A stretch of 64,000 bases of DNA from Blastocladiella emersonii ATCC 22665 (GCA_025594325.1 JANHCV010000009.1:1674001-1738000); one strand, 5' to 3'; shown: positions 1 to 12,606, numbered from the stretch's first letter. A program made the numbers and translations. The notes: generated by a model not told the origin, from the letters alone.

Positions 1-380
1 TTGCAGCAAGTTACGGTGGGTCAAGGGACCGATTCATGGAGAGTTGGTGGCGGGTGGGGGGTCGGGCGAGAGACCGAACGGACAACATGTCGTCCTTCGC
101 CGCCATCGCTTAATCGTTTTGATGTTGTCGGCGGTCCCCCTCCAAGATCGTCGATGACGGCGGCGCAAAGGAGAAAAATGTCTCCAAGTGTCTCCAAAAC
201 GCGTGCCCGGAAAATTGGGAAATTGTCTCGCGCACGCTCACGTGACGGTGCGACGCGTCGTCGTCCCGCGTGTCTCCCTCCCTCCCTCCCCTCGTTCCGC
301 CGCGGAACTCGAAACACCGCGAAACAAGGAGGCGAGTGTGACCAGCGACCTTCGCTCCTTCTTGCGCGTCGAATCAAGCC

Positions 381-2980
381 ATGAATGACACTGACTGCAT
401 CGCGCTCACGGAGAGCTCACGGAGTGCACGTCGTGTGGGCCTCAGTCTCCTCCCTATGCATCAATCTCATCTTGCGACGCGACGCGACGCGACGGGCAGG
501 GCCTCGGCCGGCAGCCCGGATCCAGTGCCACCACGAGTGCGCCGCCGCACACCAGGTACGCAGCCGTCGTTGTGGCTCGGATCTGCCTCGCCTTGGCGCT
601 AACGTCGGGTCACCGCGCGTGTGTAGGCGCGTCGGTCCGGTCCGGTGCTTAAGAAGTACCTACCAGCTACGTCAAGTCCAGCAGCTCGGCGATCGTGATC
701 CAGCTGTCGTCGTACCTCGCGCCTACCCGAGCTACGGCTTCGCCAACACGCTGTTCCGCGTCATGGGCACGCTTCTCGGCACGCACGCTCGTCAACAACG
801 TCGAGAACGGGCCGCTCGGGTAGCGCCTCGTACCAGCAACACGTCCCATGGAGCCGCCTTTACCGCAACCGCGACCGGGCGCCGCGATGTGTCGCACGAT
901 CTGGCCGAGTTCACGTCGTGCTGCGTGGCGGGGCGGGTCCGGCCATCAACGCATCGCGCCTACGCGCCAAGGTACCTCATCTCATGATCCCGCCACGGAG
1001 TGAGCTCGCGGCTCACGAATTGCATGCATGTGAAGATTCTCCGCGGGTGTCGATCCACAAGTTCGACTGATGGTGCCCATGGTCGAGCTCGTGCTGCTGA
1101 CCCGCCGTCGACTCGGTCGCACGTTCCGCCGCGGCAGCCGCGTGGCACGGCTCGACTTGCTCGAGTCGGCACCAAGTACGGCTACGTCGAGCTCGGCGGT
1201 GCGCCAATACGACAGGTACGGCGACGTCACGGCCGAGACACGTGCCGCTGATCTCGCTCTGACCTCATGCTCCCGGTCGTGTAGGCGGATCGGGCTCGCG
1301 CTCTCAACGGCCATCATCAAGGCTAGCCAGCCGTCGAAGCCGATCTGTCGTCGCATGCCGTTTCGGCATCGACTCCAACGCGCTCGTTCTCGGCTCGCGG
1401 CGCGGCGCGGCGCGGATCAAGTTGCTCACCAAGTTTGTCCAAACAACAGCAGCAGGCCGATTATGCGTCGCACAACTTCCCGGTCAAGTGCTAGTACTCG
1501 AGGGCGCCGCGCGTGCTCACGCTCTCGACGAGACGCGCTGCTCAAGCTCGGCGGGTTTATCTCATCGGCGACGGCAGTATCAACAAGGGTGCGCTCATGG
1601 CCATAGCGCGGACATTCAGAAGCCACCGACCACTCACTCGCGCGCCGACTGTAGAGGGATCGGTACTCGACGACTCGCGCGTCAGCATCATCAGCTCATG
1701 GTCAGCGTTACACTCTTCATCGACATGAAGGCCCTCGCGGCCGCGACGGCCGCCGTGCCCAAACCGTCGCTCGAGCACTCGTCGTGGGTACGCTCGCACG
1801 CCCGAGTCCAGTAACGCGTCGCCCGCCGCGACCGCCCGTGCTCGCTCTCCCTCGTGTAGATGCCCCTCCCCCGGTGCGGGCCTAGTACCCTCCTGGCCTA
1901 GTTCTCTCCCTCGGCACGCCCTTTGCGGCACGAGCCCTCGCCGTAAGCAAAGCGTAAGCACCGCCCACACCTCCCCCTTCATGCGCTCGTTCGCCCCAAC
2001 GTATGCTGCAGCGGACTCGTGTGTGGCGCGGCTGGCGGGGGTCTCGGCCGTGCGGAGGGGCTAATGAAGGGAGGCAAACGGTGTGGCGGCCGAGTAGGTG
2101 GCGGGTAGTGGCCCATGGACCTTGCGTCTGTTGGCGGAGCGGCTGGACCGATCTGAAAATACTACCCGTCGTACAGAAACGCCGCCCGCGCTGCACCGGG
2201 GGCACCCCGTACGCCGGTTACCCACCCACCAAGTTCAAGTTCAAACGCAGCGCTTGAGGCTCTCTCGATCGCGGGAAGCAGCAGGTACGGCGGCGCCGAT
2301 GCTCGTCTGTGGGATCGCCTACCGACTGACTCACGACGATTCTCGCCCGTCGTGTGTGTAGATCGTCATGACCGTTTTCATCACCATCTCCACGCGCATC
2401 CTCCTCGTCGATTCCAAGACGACGCGCGCTGCTCAGCAACCTGTTCACCTGCTTGGGCCGGCGGCGGCTTCACGTCGTGTGCAGTACCAAGGCGGGTTTT
2501 GACCGTGGTTCGAGGTTCCGCATCCCGACCTTACTTACACTCGTCACGATTAGAAGCACTGACGCTCACGCTAACGCTCACTCCCGCGTAGATCCATCCA
2601 CCAAGGTCGGTCCCCGCGGCGCACGTACCCGGCAAGATCATGCTGTCGTACCGCATCCTCAAGTCGAGCCGCTCCTCGCGTACCCTCGCTCGGCGGTCCG
2701 TCGCGTCGCCTTCAAGAAGATCAAGCGCGCATGTCTCCAACGAGGCCATGGCGGTTGTGCACAACTTCTCGTCTCGGTCTCGGTCGCGTCGGTCAAGTTC
2801 GACTGCAACCACCAGCATACGCTCTTCTCGTTCGTCCGCATCGTGCCGCCGCATCTACCTCGGCTCGCGGGATCCAAGCCGCTCAAGTTCCTGGCGGTCC
2901 ACGACGGGTACTGGTCGCGAGTATGGGACACGTGCCGAACGACGACGAATACATTCACCCCGGTCCATCCGTGACCCTCG
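381..2980 (+). pseudogene. eroded intron-bearing gene relic(s), family unknown
   Basis: No long open frame survives, but several well-formed introns remain in order on the plus strand: about 546-627 (GTACGC ... GCTAAC ... GTGTAG), about 1216-1284 (GTACGG ... GTGTAG), about 1789-1859 (GTACGC ... GTGTAG) and about 2285-2361 (GTACGG ... GACTGACTC ... GTGTAG). Between them are short protein-like stretches in shifting frames, such as AYPSYGFANTLFRVMG near 726-775, FGIDSNALVLGSRR near 1366-1407 and a membrane-like segment IVMTVFITISTRILLVD near 2362-2412. In-frame stops and frame changes separate these pieces. I read this as one or more decayed genes. The family is not recognised, and limits are approximate. 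Confidence 0.35.
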
Positions 2981-3950
2981 CTACTTTGTTATTGGACTAC
3001 ATGTCGATGATCGGCGGCGTACTCGGGGTCGGCGAGCGGTTGCACAACGTCGCGGACCAAGACCCAATGCGGCTCGCCGCCCGGCGCGGCGGTCGCGGGC
3101 GGCGCCGAGTCGACGAGCGACTGCCACAGGTCTAGTATGCATGCGGAGCACGTCACCGGCGCGCTGCGTGTCGAGCGACTCGGCAAACGTGTAGCCGCGT
3201 GCCGCGAGGTCGTTGGCCGAGCCACTGGCGCTCGTCGCTGGACAGCGAGGGGTCGCACACGAGTCGCGTGTTCGCCACCACCACCACCTCCTCCTCCCGC
3301 ACACAGTGGTCCAGCTTCAGCAATAAGTGCCGCCGGGCGATCTCGACAGCTTGATCTATGGTATTGGGCGTGGGCCGCCGCGCATCAAAGTACGAGACCA
3401 GAAACCGGTCGACGCTCTCATGCAGAAAAGTGCGGAACGATGCGACCGAGGCCAGGTCGAGCGACGAGGGCTGGCCGCCGCAGAGCTTGCGTTTGGTAAG
3501 GCTGACTTGCGCCAAGGAATGCTCAATGCTGTCCCTGGTGGACGGACGCGTTAAAGGGCTGAGAGCATTTGACGGCCTAAACGATGTCATTGAGCGAACC
3601 GAGCTCGCGAACGCGCTTCATGACGCCAGCAAGATGGAAAGGATCGGCACCTGACGACTTGGGCGAGCACTTCGGAGACGCGACGGTAGCGCAACCAACC
3701 CAGGGCCCATAGTTGGACACGGCCAATTCCTCCTCCCCACTGCTCGGCCATGGTCGGCATCGACCTCCCCGCCGCGCAGATTTGGTGTCCACGCGCCTAT
3801 TTCGCGAGCTCTGTCCCGGCGCCTGCGTAGAGTACCGGTACGCCCACGCGGATGGCGCGGCGCGTCCGGATAAAACTTTGCCAGTTGCATCAACTGATTC
3901 GCGGAGAAGGGATATCGGCAGCGCACACCTAGTACTTTGACGAATGGATC
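2981..3950 (-). pseudogene. frameshifted relic of an orphan gene
   Basis: On the minus strand the longest piece (3153-3590) reads like genuine protein, for example FRTFLHESVDRFLVSYFDARR and VEIARRHLLLKLDHC. Near 3230 the plausible frame continues in another phase (NDLAARGYTFAESLDTQRAGD), and it shifts again near 3130 (DLWQSLVDSAPPA) before a stop at about 2989. Upstream pieces near 3577-3926 (PFHLAGVMKRVRELGSLND, PFSANQLMQLAKFYPDAPR) also need shifts. The segment around VEIARRHLLLKLDHC resembles by eye the region TVPQELLRFACDLALLNFLD of the intact orphan gene at 26963-29253, so a decayed paralogue is possible. Function is unknown. Confidence 0.35.
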
Positions 3951-3983
3951 AACTCACGCAGCGCGTCCGCGTATTCGCGTGAC

Positions 3984-5490
3984 TCAACCAACCGCCTTGA
4001 GCGCGGGACGTCGGATCTCATTGATGTACACATGGTTCTCTTCGAACTTCTGGCGGCCGTCGAGGCGAATCGAGAAGACGGCTTTGGCTATCCACCGCGC
4101 GGGCTTGATTTCATCAAGGGCTTCGTTGGAGACTGCAGACCAAAGCGAGGGGTACGGGAAGTCGTTGTCGTCTTCACTGAGCTTGGAGCTTCGCAAGGAC
4201 GAATGCTGGGTCAGCACAGAAGAGAGTCCGGAGCATCTCGATGGGAGGGTGCTTGGCCGTCTGATGACAAGTACTACTACAGCGGTCGGTTGTTGAGAAA
4301 TGTCCGACCCGCTTGAGGGCGTTTGTGCGAGCTCACAAACCGCTCTGGCAATCGAATCTCGAAGTCCCGTTCCTCCATTGTCTTGAGCGAGGGCGAGAGC
4401 GCGAGCACCAGACGGCTGTTTGAACGCATAGTCAAGTACATCAGGCGTCTTGAAGTCGTAAAGGAGGTGGAGTAACTCGACGTCGTTGAACGACCGGTGA
4501 TGCGGCTGAAGCCAGTCAGGGCCGAGCAGGTAGTCGAGAACCGGGCAAAGCTCCTTGGGCGAAGTGCCAGGTTCCGCGCTGACCATTGTGGCAACCAAAA
4601 GCCCCAAGATGCGTTTGTCTCGAAGCAACATGAGAAGCTCGGGAAAGACCATTTGGGTGGAGCGGATCGCCAAGGACATTGAGAGAATCGGCGCTGAGAA
4701 GGAGGCCAGCGCAGATCCCAAGAAACTCGAAAAGCCGAACAGGACGTTGAAGTATCGCATCGTAACCCGCGTAGTCAGAAACCAGATCGCCCGCGTCGTA
4801 TGAGAGCGCCCCCCAATCCTTGACAGGCATAGAAATCTTGAGCAGCTGCGGGGGCGACCTCCGCCACCCGTGAAGGCACGGAGTGGAGACTTGTCGGGCT
4901 CAAGCGTGTTACCGCGAACTGGAGCAAAAGTAACCAGCGACATGCATGGAAACGACTTTGCATGCAGCATATCACGGGCCCGCAGAAGCACCGGTTGAAC
5001 TCGTCGCGGAAGAAGGCATCGCCGATGATCCCGTTGAGTGCGCGCCTTGTTCGGGTAAATGTGTCTGAGGAGGCGGCTGGTGAGAGCGTCGCGTATTAGA
5101 TCGATTTCGGGTGCACGTCAGTTACTCTGACCCAGCCGCCGTCCGCAAAGTCCAGTGTGAGGTAATTCAGGTCCAAGCGGTCAATGGGAGCGGTTCACAC
5201 GGGGCGAACATGTCCAGGTCCTCGCAGTTGACCATATCATGCGTTTTGCCTGCTGAAGGAGGCGATCGGCCCATGCGTTCATACCCGGGGCCGAGCTGGC
5301 GAGGTGATTACTGAGCCGGGCTGAGGCAGTGCGCACACGAGCGGTGAACGGGGCCGCGAGCTGGGGGACCGCCGCGACCAGTTCGCCGGGAAGCGCGCCA
5401 AAGCAGGGTGCCGCAGCATAAAGTACAAGCGCTCAATCCATTGCGACAAGTGCTGCGTTACATGGGCTGGGTGGTTGTCATTCAACGGGA
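3984..5490 (-). pseudogene. decayed orphan gene, largest surviving ORF 335 codons
   Basis: An open frame from 4991 to 3984 contains helix-rich, natural-looking sequence (MVFPELLMLLRDKRILGLL, ELLHLLYDFKTPDVLDYAF). Further upstream, frames that also look coding (SQWIERLYFMLRHPALARF near 5385-5450, then ELVAAVPQLAAPFTARVRTA, then NYLTLDFADGGWVRVTDVH near 5110-5170) lie in different phases separated by stops. This suggests a longer ancestral protein broken by several indels. No domain is recognised. It may belong with the relic at 2981-3950 and the intact orphan at 26963-29253. A multi-intron functional gene cannot be excluded, but I could not find splice sites that join all pieces. Confidence 0.35.
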
Positions 5491-5715
5491 GCCGGACATG
5501 CGCCGCGTCGCAGTCGAGCGAAGCGGCACTCGATTCGATCAGGTCACGGTCCCGACAACGTGATTTCGGAACGCGTGAGACGGGAGTGTCTCACGCGTGT
5601 TGGCTGCGCGCCCATGGCGGTGTAACCGTGGACGTGAAATCAGAGTAACGACCTTCTTTCATTGCTTGCTTCACGGTTGAGCGACCAAGACACTTGCGCA
5701 AGGGGAGAATGGGGG

Positions 5716-6477
5716 TTACAAAATGTGCGAATGCTTAAGGACAGCGGCTGTAACCTTGTCCTGCAGGCGGTCCTTGACGGCGGATTCCCAATCGGCGCGT
5801 GTCATGGCATACTGGACCCACTCGCCCGTGAGGCCGACGCGGGCGGCGCCCTCGACCCACCGCTCACCCGCGACGCCGAGGATGCGCTCGCACCACCCGC
5901 GCATCGCCGTGTTGCATTTGGTCGTCCGGAACCACATGGAGACGACCGGTTCGGTACCGTTGAACTTGGCGTGGTCAAACGTGGCCGAGATCGCGAGGAA
6001 CAGAGCCTCGTGGGCGATGCCGCGGCCCTGGAAGTGCGGGGACACCATGAGGCCCATCTCGGCCCGCGGCGTGACAGCGTCGTGGAACACGGCCGTGTCG
6101 GGCGACGCGATCCAGCGCGGCTGCCCCACGACGCCGACGGGCGTCCATGCAGCGGAATCAGAAGCGATCGAAGCCCAAGTCACGACCGCCGGCATGTCCG
6201 AGGCGGTCGGAGCGAGGATCAGATAGTTGCCAGCTTCTCCCGCAGCGTTCACGGCGGCGCGGTCCTCGAGATCCGCAATCGCAGCCTGGCGCGAGGCCAT
6301 GAGCGGGACCCCGCCGGCCGCGAGATGATGCATCGCGACGGGGTCCGACTTGAGCGCAAAGTAGAAGTCGATCCACGCGTCGGGTAGCTGAGGTGACTGC
6401 GGGACGAGCACGATCCGGCGGCCAACGAGAACGGCGGGAACGCCAAGGCCCATGGCGGGCGGCGAGTTGAGATCCAT
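5716..6477 (-). CDS. GNAT-family N-acetyltransferase
   Basis: The protein is 253 residues, reading MDLNSPPAMGLG to KHSHIL. The frame is open further upstream to 6750, but the ATG at 6477 directly precedes the start of the recognisable fold (VPAVLVGRRIVLVPQSP). The acetyl-CoA pyrophosphate-binding motif A is visible as SPHFQGRGIAHEALFLAI (Q-x-x-G-x-G/A pattern), preceded by a beta-strand-like MGLMV. A later segment, WFRTTKCNTAMRGWCERILG, fits the N-x-x-S/A-x-x-x-x-x-x-x-G pattern of motif B. This layout is typical of RimJ/RimL-like transferases that acetylate small molecules or protein N termini. The substrate cannot be told. It is a single exon and ends at a TAA/TGA near 5716. Confidence 0.75.
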   Translation of the reverse strand: MDLNSPPAMGLGVPAVLVGRRIVLVPQSPQLPDAWIDFYFALKSDPVAMHHLAAGGVPLMASRQAAIADLEDRAAVNAAGEAGNYLILAPTASDMPAVVTWASIASDSAAWTPVGVVGQPRWIASPDTAVFHDAVTPRAEMGLMVSPHFQGRGIAHEALFLAISATFDHAKFNGTEPVVSMWFRTTKCNTAMRGWCERILGVAGERWVEGAARVGLTGEWVQYAMTRADWESAVKDRLQDKVTAAVLKHSHIL

Positions 6478-7205
6478 GGTAAACGCTTGATGACGATGGC
6501 GATGGATTACGGAAGCAGGAGCGCGAGGAGGGAGAGCGCAAGGTATCTGTTGAGGACCGCGGGAAGCGAGCTGCATCGGGTAATCGGCCGGTGCATTCCC
6601 GATACCACGGAATGCGATGCGTCGCGGGGTGCGAGTCATGATCCACGTGTGCGGCGCGTCAAGAAAGTGTCTCACGCTGTCTCGCATCGCGGATGGTGGC
6701 GCAGCAAAGGTCAACGGACGACGCGTTTCATCCACTCTCAACTTCACCACACTTCACTGAAACTACGCTTAGGGCTTTCCGAATCACATCTGTTGATTTA
6801 ACTTGGCGTGAAGCTCTAATTTCGCGACGAGACCTTTTTGCGTTCGGGCGGCCAACGAGGGCCATGATGCCCATGTTCGAGTTGCTCCGGATGATCGGTC
6901 AGGCCTCGACCGGATCTTGGTGTGGTGCCAGCACCTCCCACTCAAAGTCGACGGTAGGATGATGCAGAACAGCAGCACATTTGATTAGTGGGGAGGGTGG
7001 GGAAACTAACTGAGAAGATAACAAGTGGAGGATGAGGGGAAGGTAACAGAAAGCACTCTGAGGAGGGAACAAAACGGATGACTATGACGATCAATCAACT
7101 GACAGCAGCTGCGACAACTGAGAAAACGACGAGGATCAAGAAGTACACGGCGGGGAGCGACTGGGACGGCCGCGGCGACGCGTGGTTGCTCGAGTCGCGG
7201 GCAGT
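6478..7205. other. intergenic stretch without recognised gene
   Basis: It contains the upstream region of the acetyltransferase gene and the 3' flank of the ABC transporter gene. Local composition is less GC-rich around 6720-7080. No open frame here resembles a protein and no RNA gene was recognised. Confidence 0.5.
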
Positions 7206-10200
7206 TCACAGCAGCGTGGCGCCGGACGCGAGCGACGACGTGGACGTGGTGGCCGACGGCGCCACGAGCATCGACGAGGACGCGCTCGTGACGTTGTTGT
7301 TGTGGCCGGGACGGGCCGACGTTAACGACGACGAGCCGGCAGCGGTGCTGGGGCTCGCAGCCGCCGCGGCGCGGTGCGCCATGGCGACGAGGTGGTCGTA
7401 CTCGCCCGACTCGCGGCACATGTGGTTGAAGATGGACTCGGGCTGGTCAATGAGCTCGGCGGGCGAGCCAAACTCCATGACGCGGCCGTGGTCGAGGACG
7501 AGGATCCTACGAGGTGCGAGTGAGCGTTGTTAGCATGCTGCAGTTACATCCAGAACTAGACTCGAAAACACGTACTTGTCAAAGTCGGCGACGGTGCGCA
7601 GGCGGTGCGCAATGACGAGGATCGTCGAGTCGGCAAACTCGGACCGGATCGTCTCCTGGATCTTGGCGTCCAGGTCGTGGCTCACGTTCGCCGTGGACTC
7701 GTCCATGATGATCACCTTGGACCGCCGCACCAGCGCGCGCGCGAGCGTGACTAGCTGGCGCTGGCCCTGCGACAGGTTCTTGCCGCCGGCCGTGACGGCC
7801 GAGTCGAGGGTCCACGCGCTCGTCGACTGTGCCGACGCCTGCTGCTGCGCCGTCTCCTCGGACGCGTTGCTGCTGGACGAGGAGGACGAGGAAGAAGACT
7901 GGACGGCCGACTCGTCGCCACTACGCTGCTGCTGCTGCTGTTGCTGCTGGGCCGACTCGAAAAAGTGCACGCGCTCGAGCGCGTTGATGCACGTCGCGTC
8001 GTCGTGCTCGCCGAGCACGTCGAGGTTGGACCGCAGCGTGCCCTCGAACAGGACGGGGTCCTGCGGGACCATGGTGACGCGAGACCGCAGCACGGCGAGG
8101 TCGAGGTCGCGCGTGGCCACGCCGTCAATCTCGATGACGCCGCCCTCGGGCTCGACCATGCGCAGCAGCGTCAGCGCGAGGGACGACTTGCCCGAGCCCG
8201 TCCGGCCGACCACCGCGAGTTTGGTGCGGCCGGGCACCAAGAAGGAGATGCCGCGGAGCACGGGCGACGTGGACGACGGGTACCGCATCGTGAGGTCGCG
8301 CACCGTCAGGTCGCCGCGCGTCGGCCAGTGCACGGGCTGGTCGCCGCCCGTGGCCTCCTGCTCAATGGCCATGAGCTCCTCGAACCGCTCGACCGAGTTC
8401 ATGTTCATCTGTTGGAGGGTTGGTTGGATCGTTAGTTTGTGTCGTTTCGTTTGACGGCGAACGAGGGAGAGAGAACACGACGTACCTCCATCATGGCGTG
8501 GATGCGGACGAGCCACAGGCACGAGTCGGAAATGGTCATGACCCACGTCAGCGCGATACCGGCGGTGCCGGCGTACAGGCCGCCCGAGATGAGGATGGCG
8601 AGGCCGCACGCCATGATGATGACGTTGCTGAGGAAATCGACGCGGATGCTGAGCCAGCGGTTGGCGAGCCACAGCGCGAAAAAGGGCCGGTGGTGGTCGT
8701 CCATGCGGGCGTGCGCGCGCTGCTGGAACCTGGCCTCGGACCGGAACGCGCGGATCACCGAGGTGCCGCCCGTCGTCTCCTGGTACACCGAGTACACGGG
8801 TGAGCGCGTCACCGACTCGAGCCGCTTCAGCTCGCGACTGCTCGCGAGGTAGTACCCGGCAATGAACTTGTACATGACGCCCAGGGGAGCCACGAACGCG
8901 AGGAACAGCGGGCTGATCACCGAGACCATGATCAGGATGATGAGCACCGACGAGGAGGCCCAGGCGACGCCCGTCAGGGTCCAGATGACCTCGCGGTCAA
9001 TGGTCTGCATGTCCTTGGAGAAGCGGTTGGTGAGGCGGCCGAGCGGCGTCTTGTCAAAGTAGCCGATGGGCGCGCGCATGATGCGGTGCAGGATGCCCTC
9101 GTGCAGCTTGACCGAGGCGCGGAGCGCGACAATCATCTCGAGCACGTTGAACCCGAACTGGAGCACGATGTTGACGGCGCACAGGCCCGCGTACACGAAC
9201 ATGTAGAAGGCGAGGTCGACGTGCGGGGACGACGAAGCGGGCGCGTCGCCGTCGGCGAGCATGACCATCGAGTACAGCGACTTGGACGCGTGGTTGGCGA
9301 CAAACACGTTGGCCTGCGAGTACGACTGCGCCCACATCTTGAGCCACCAGTCCTGCGCCACGTTGAGGCCCTGCGGCAGGATCAGCCCGAGCATCATGAA
9401 GAACCACCAGATGAAGCCGCCCGTCGCCGCAAAGTACGCCGCGTACACGGACCACTCGACGGACCCCGTCGCCTTTTCCTCGTCCTCGACGAGGCGGTGC
9501 ACCTTCTTCTCGGGTTCAGCGGCACCAGCGGCCGCCGCGTCCGAGTCGCTGGTGCCCAGAACGGCTTCGGCGGCAGCGTCGGCGTCGCCCTGCTCGGGCT
9601 TGGCCTTGCCCTTGCCCTTGGCGGCCTTGGTGTCGGAAGCCTTGGCCGTGAGCGACGACTCGGAGGGCTGGCGCGAGAGCGCTGGCGTCGCGACCTCGAG
9701 CAGGCCGTCGGCCTCCTCGTCGAAACCCTGCGCCGTGAGCTGCGCGGCAACCTCCTGGATCGAGGAACCCGTGGCCGCAACGCTGCCGTCCTTGACGTAG
9801 ACAATGTAGTCGGCGCGCGGCGCAACGAGCCCAACGTTGTGCGTCACGAGAATCCGGGTCCGGTCCTTGAGGATATCGCCGCAGATGCACTCGTGGAACA
9901 GGTGGGCGGCCGTGGGCGCGTCCACCGCGCTCAACACATCGTCGAATTGGTATGCGTCGACGTTCGAGTAGACGGCGCGCGCGAGCGAGATGCGCTGGCG
10001 CTGGCCGCCCGACGCGTTCACGCCGAGGGCGCCGAGCTCGGTCATGTCGCCGGCGTCAAAGATCTCGAGGTCGCGCGTGAGGGCGCACGCCTTGATGACG
10101 GCCGCGTACCGCGCCGCGTCGAACGGCGCGCCGAACGTGATGTTGTCCTTGATGGTCGCGTTGAGCAGCCACGCCTGCTGCGGCACGTACGCGACGGGCA

Positions 10201-12606
10201 CCTTGGGCATGAACACGGACCCGGAAACGAGCTCGAGCTCGCCCAGCAGCGCGTGCAGCAGGGACGACTTGCCCGAGCCCGTCTTGCCCAGGATCACCGA
10301 AAGCTTGCCCTTGGGGAACTTGACCGACACGTTGCGCAGCTGGAACGCCGACGACGCGTCGTTGGTCGCCACGGCGGTCTCGCCGTCGACCACCGGGGTT
10401 GTGTCGGCGACTTTGATCTTGCTGGACAGGAGCGACGTGGTCTCGTCGGCGACGGCCTCGTTGAGCGCTGTCGTGGACGAGGAAGCCGAGAGCGTCGCCA
10501 CGGCGGCAGCAGCCGAGTCGGAGGACGAGGTACTGGAAGACTCGCCGACCGGAGCGCGGGGCCACTGGAGCGTCGCGTCCTTGCACCCGATGTAGTAGTC
10601 GCCGACGGCATGGTCGAACGAGCCGTAGCCGGCCGCGCCCGAAGCCGTGGCGGACGTGTCGATCGTGTAGTCGACGAAGTCGGGACCGTCGAGGTACGAC
10701 TGGATGCGCAGGATCGACACCTTGGTCTCGAAAAAGCGAATTAATTGGTCTGGTAGGTCCCAGAGAGGCATGCGGAGGACCGAGAAGAGCGAGATGGCCG
10801 TGAAAACGGTGGTCGCGTCGAGGTCGTGGCCGGCGATACCCGCGTAGGTCATGAACGTGCCCATGGTGACGAGCGTCGGGACGGCGTGGTACAGGACGTT
10901 GACGGACGACATCATGATCCAGTAGTGGCGGATCCGATTGACCTCGTTGTCACGCAGCGACTGGATGACGGCCGTGAACTTGGGCTCCCAGGCAAAGTAC
11001 TTGAGCACGCGGATCCCGCCGAGCACCTCCTGCATCTTCTTGACGCGGGCGTCGGTGGCCTCCATGACGAGCTCCTGCTTGTTCTCCATGATGGTGCCGA
11101 GCCACGACTGGATCGGGACCATGACGCACAGGAACGAGACACCGAACAGCGCCGACCACCCGAGCAGCGCGTACAGGGCCGTGATGCACAGCACGATCTG
11201 CATGGGCGTGGTGATGAGGAACTGGAGGTAGGCAACGTAGTCGAGGATGCGGCCGACGTCCGTGCCGACGAGCACGTTGACGTCCTGCTCCTTGGTCTTG
11301 TCGGCCTTGGACTTGGGTTCGCCGTCGGCCTTCTTGGCGGGCGCCATGTACGGGTTGCGCGTGAGCGTCTTGCGGTACAGCAGCGAGTTGAGGATCGCGC
11401 GCACGCGGGTGCCGACGCGGCGACCAGTGAAGAACATCTGGCCAGAGCAGATGGACGAGAGCAAGTTGCCGGCGAACATGCCGAGGACGTAGAGGTACGG
11501 CGTGTATGCGGGCACGTCGGCGGTCTGGCCGTCGAGGTACGAGAGCAGACGGTTCAGGAAGTAGGGACCTAGCAGGGCGGGGTGAACGTCGTTAGCCAAC
11601 GCTCCACCTCGTTTCGAAGCCGAGTTGACGTACCGCTGAAGGACAGGATGGTGACGCAGAGGCCCATGAGCATCTGGTAGGCGAGCAGGTACTTGACGGT
11701 GAGCAGGACGGCGACCCAGGTCGGGCGGCCAGGTTTGGCGTTGGTCGACAGCTCGCGGATCGCGGACACAGACTTGTCCTGCAGGGCGAGGTCCCACACG
11801 TCGGCGAGCTCGAGCGGCTTCTTGTAGCCCTGGTGCACGAGCGGCGTGAACCACGAGAAGGTGGCGAGCTGCAGGACCGAGGCGAACGGCTCGAGCGACA
11901 TGGTTGGGCCGGCAGCCTCACCGGCATTCTGCGACGACGCGAGCAGCAGCTTCTGCTTGACGTGGGTGATGCGGTTGTACTCGAGCGTGCTCCAGATGAA
12001 GGCGGCGAGGACGAGCGAGGCCTGGGCGATCGGCAGCATGTGCTCGGGCGCGAGCTGGGTGGCGCCGAGCAGGACCGAGCGCAGGTTGACGAGGGCGGCG
12101 ACCAGATCGACGAACAGGATGGCGACGAGCGAGAAGATGCGGGAGCCGCGCATCGAGGCGGCGGCGAGGGTGGCGGCCGCGGCAAAGACGGCGTGCAGGC
12201 CCTGGACGGCGGCCTCGTTGGCGTCGCCGGCCGTGACGGCGGCGTTGAGCGTGCCGGCAACGAGGGCGGCCGCGTAGGCGCCGAGCGTGGCGGCGAGCAG
12301 CTTACGCAGCAGCGACAGGCGGGCGTTGACCTGGGTCAGGGCGGCGGTGGCGGCGAGCGGGACGACGGTGCCGCCCTCCATGGCGGTATCGCCGAGGTCC
12401 TCGGACGGGTCGTCAACGGGCAGCTGCATGTAGGCGGGCGCATCGCGGGCGCGGTAGCGGAGGCGGTAGGCGGCCCAGACGAGTGCGCCGGCGCCGAGCG
12501 GGGCGGCGGTGCGCACGACCCAGGCGAGGAAGCACGGCGACAGGTCGTCGGGGCGGGCCGGGTCGGACGGCGACCAGTGGCCCGAGGGGCATAGCAGCGA
12601 CGACAT
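7206..12606 (-). CDS. ABCC/MRP-type full-length ABC transporter, 4 exons
   Basis: Exons are 12606-11634, 11568-8486, 8408-7576 and 7506-7206. Their sum is 5,190 nt, giving 1,729 residues. Layout is TMD0 (about residues 25-320), TMD1, NBD1, TMD2, NBD2, as in full-length multidrug-resistance-associated pumps that export conjugates across vacuolar or plasma membranes. NBD1 has Walker A GKTGSGKSS near residue 751, signature SGGQRQRIS near 840 and a Walker B ending in FDD. NBD2 has Walker A GRTGSGKSS near 1417, signature LSQGQRQL near 1558 and Walker B VIIMDES. Introns are 65-77 bp with GTACG-type donors. Two oddities: the NBD1 signature reads ASGGQ rather than LSGGQ, and NBD2 holds a Gln- and Ser-homopolymer insertion near residues 1495-1545. 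The substrate is unknown. Confidence 0.95.

Noticed and set aside
9086-10744. 552-codon plus-strand open frame
   Set aside because: It is antisense to the ABCC gene; its composition (Arg/Gly/Val/His-rich) is the mirror of GC-rich codons of the real gene.
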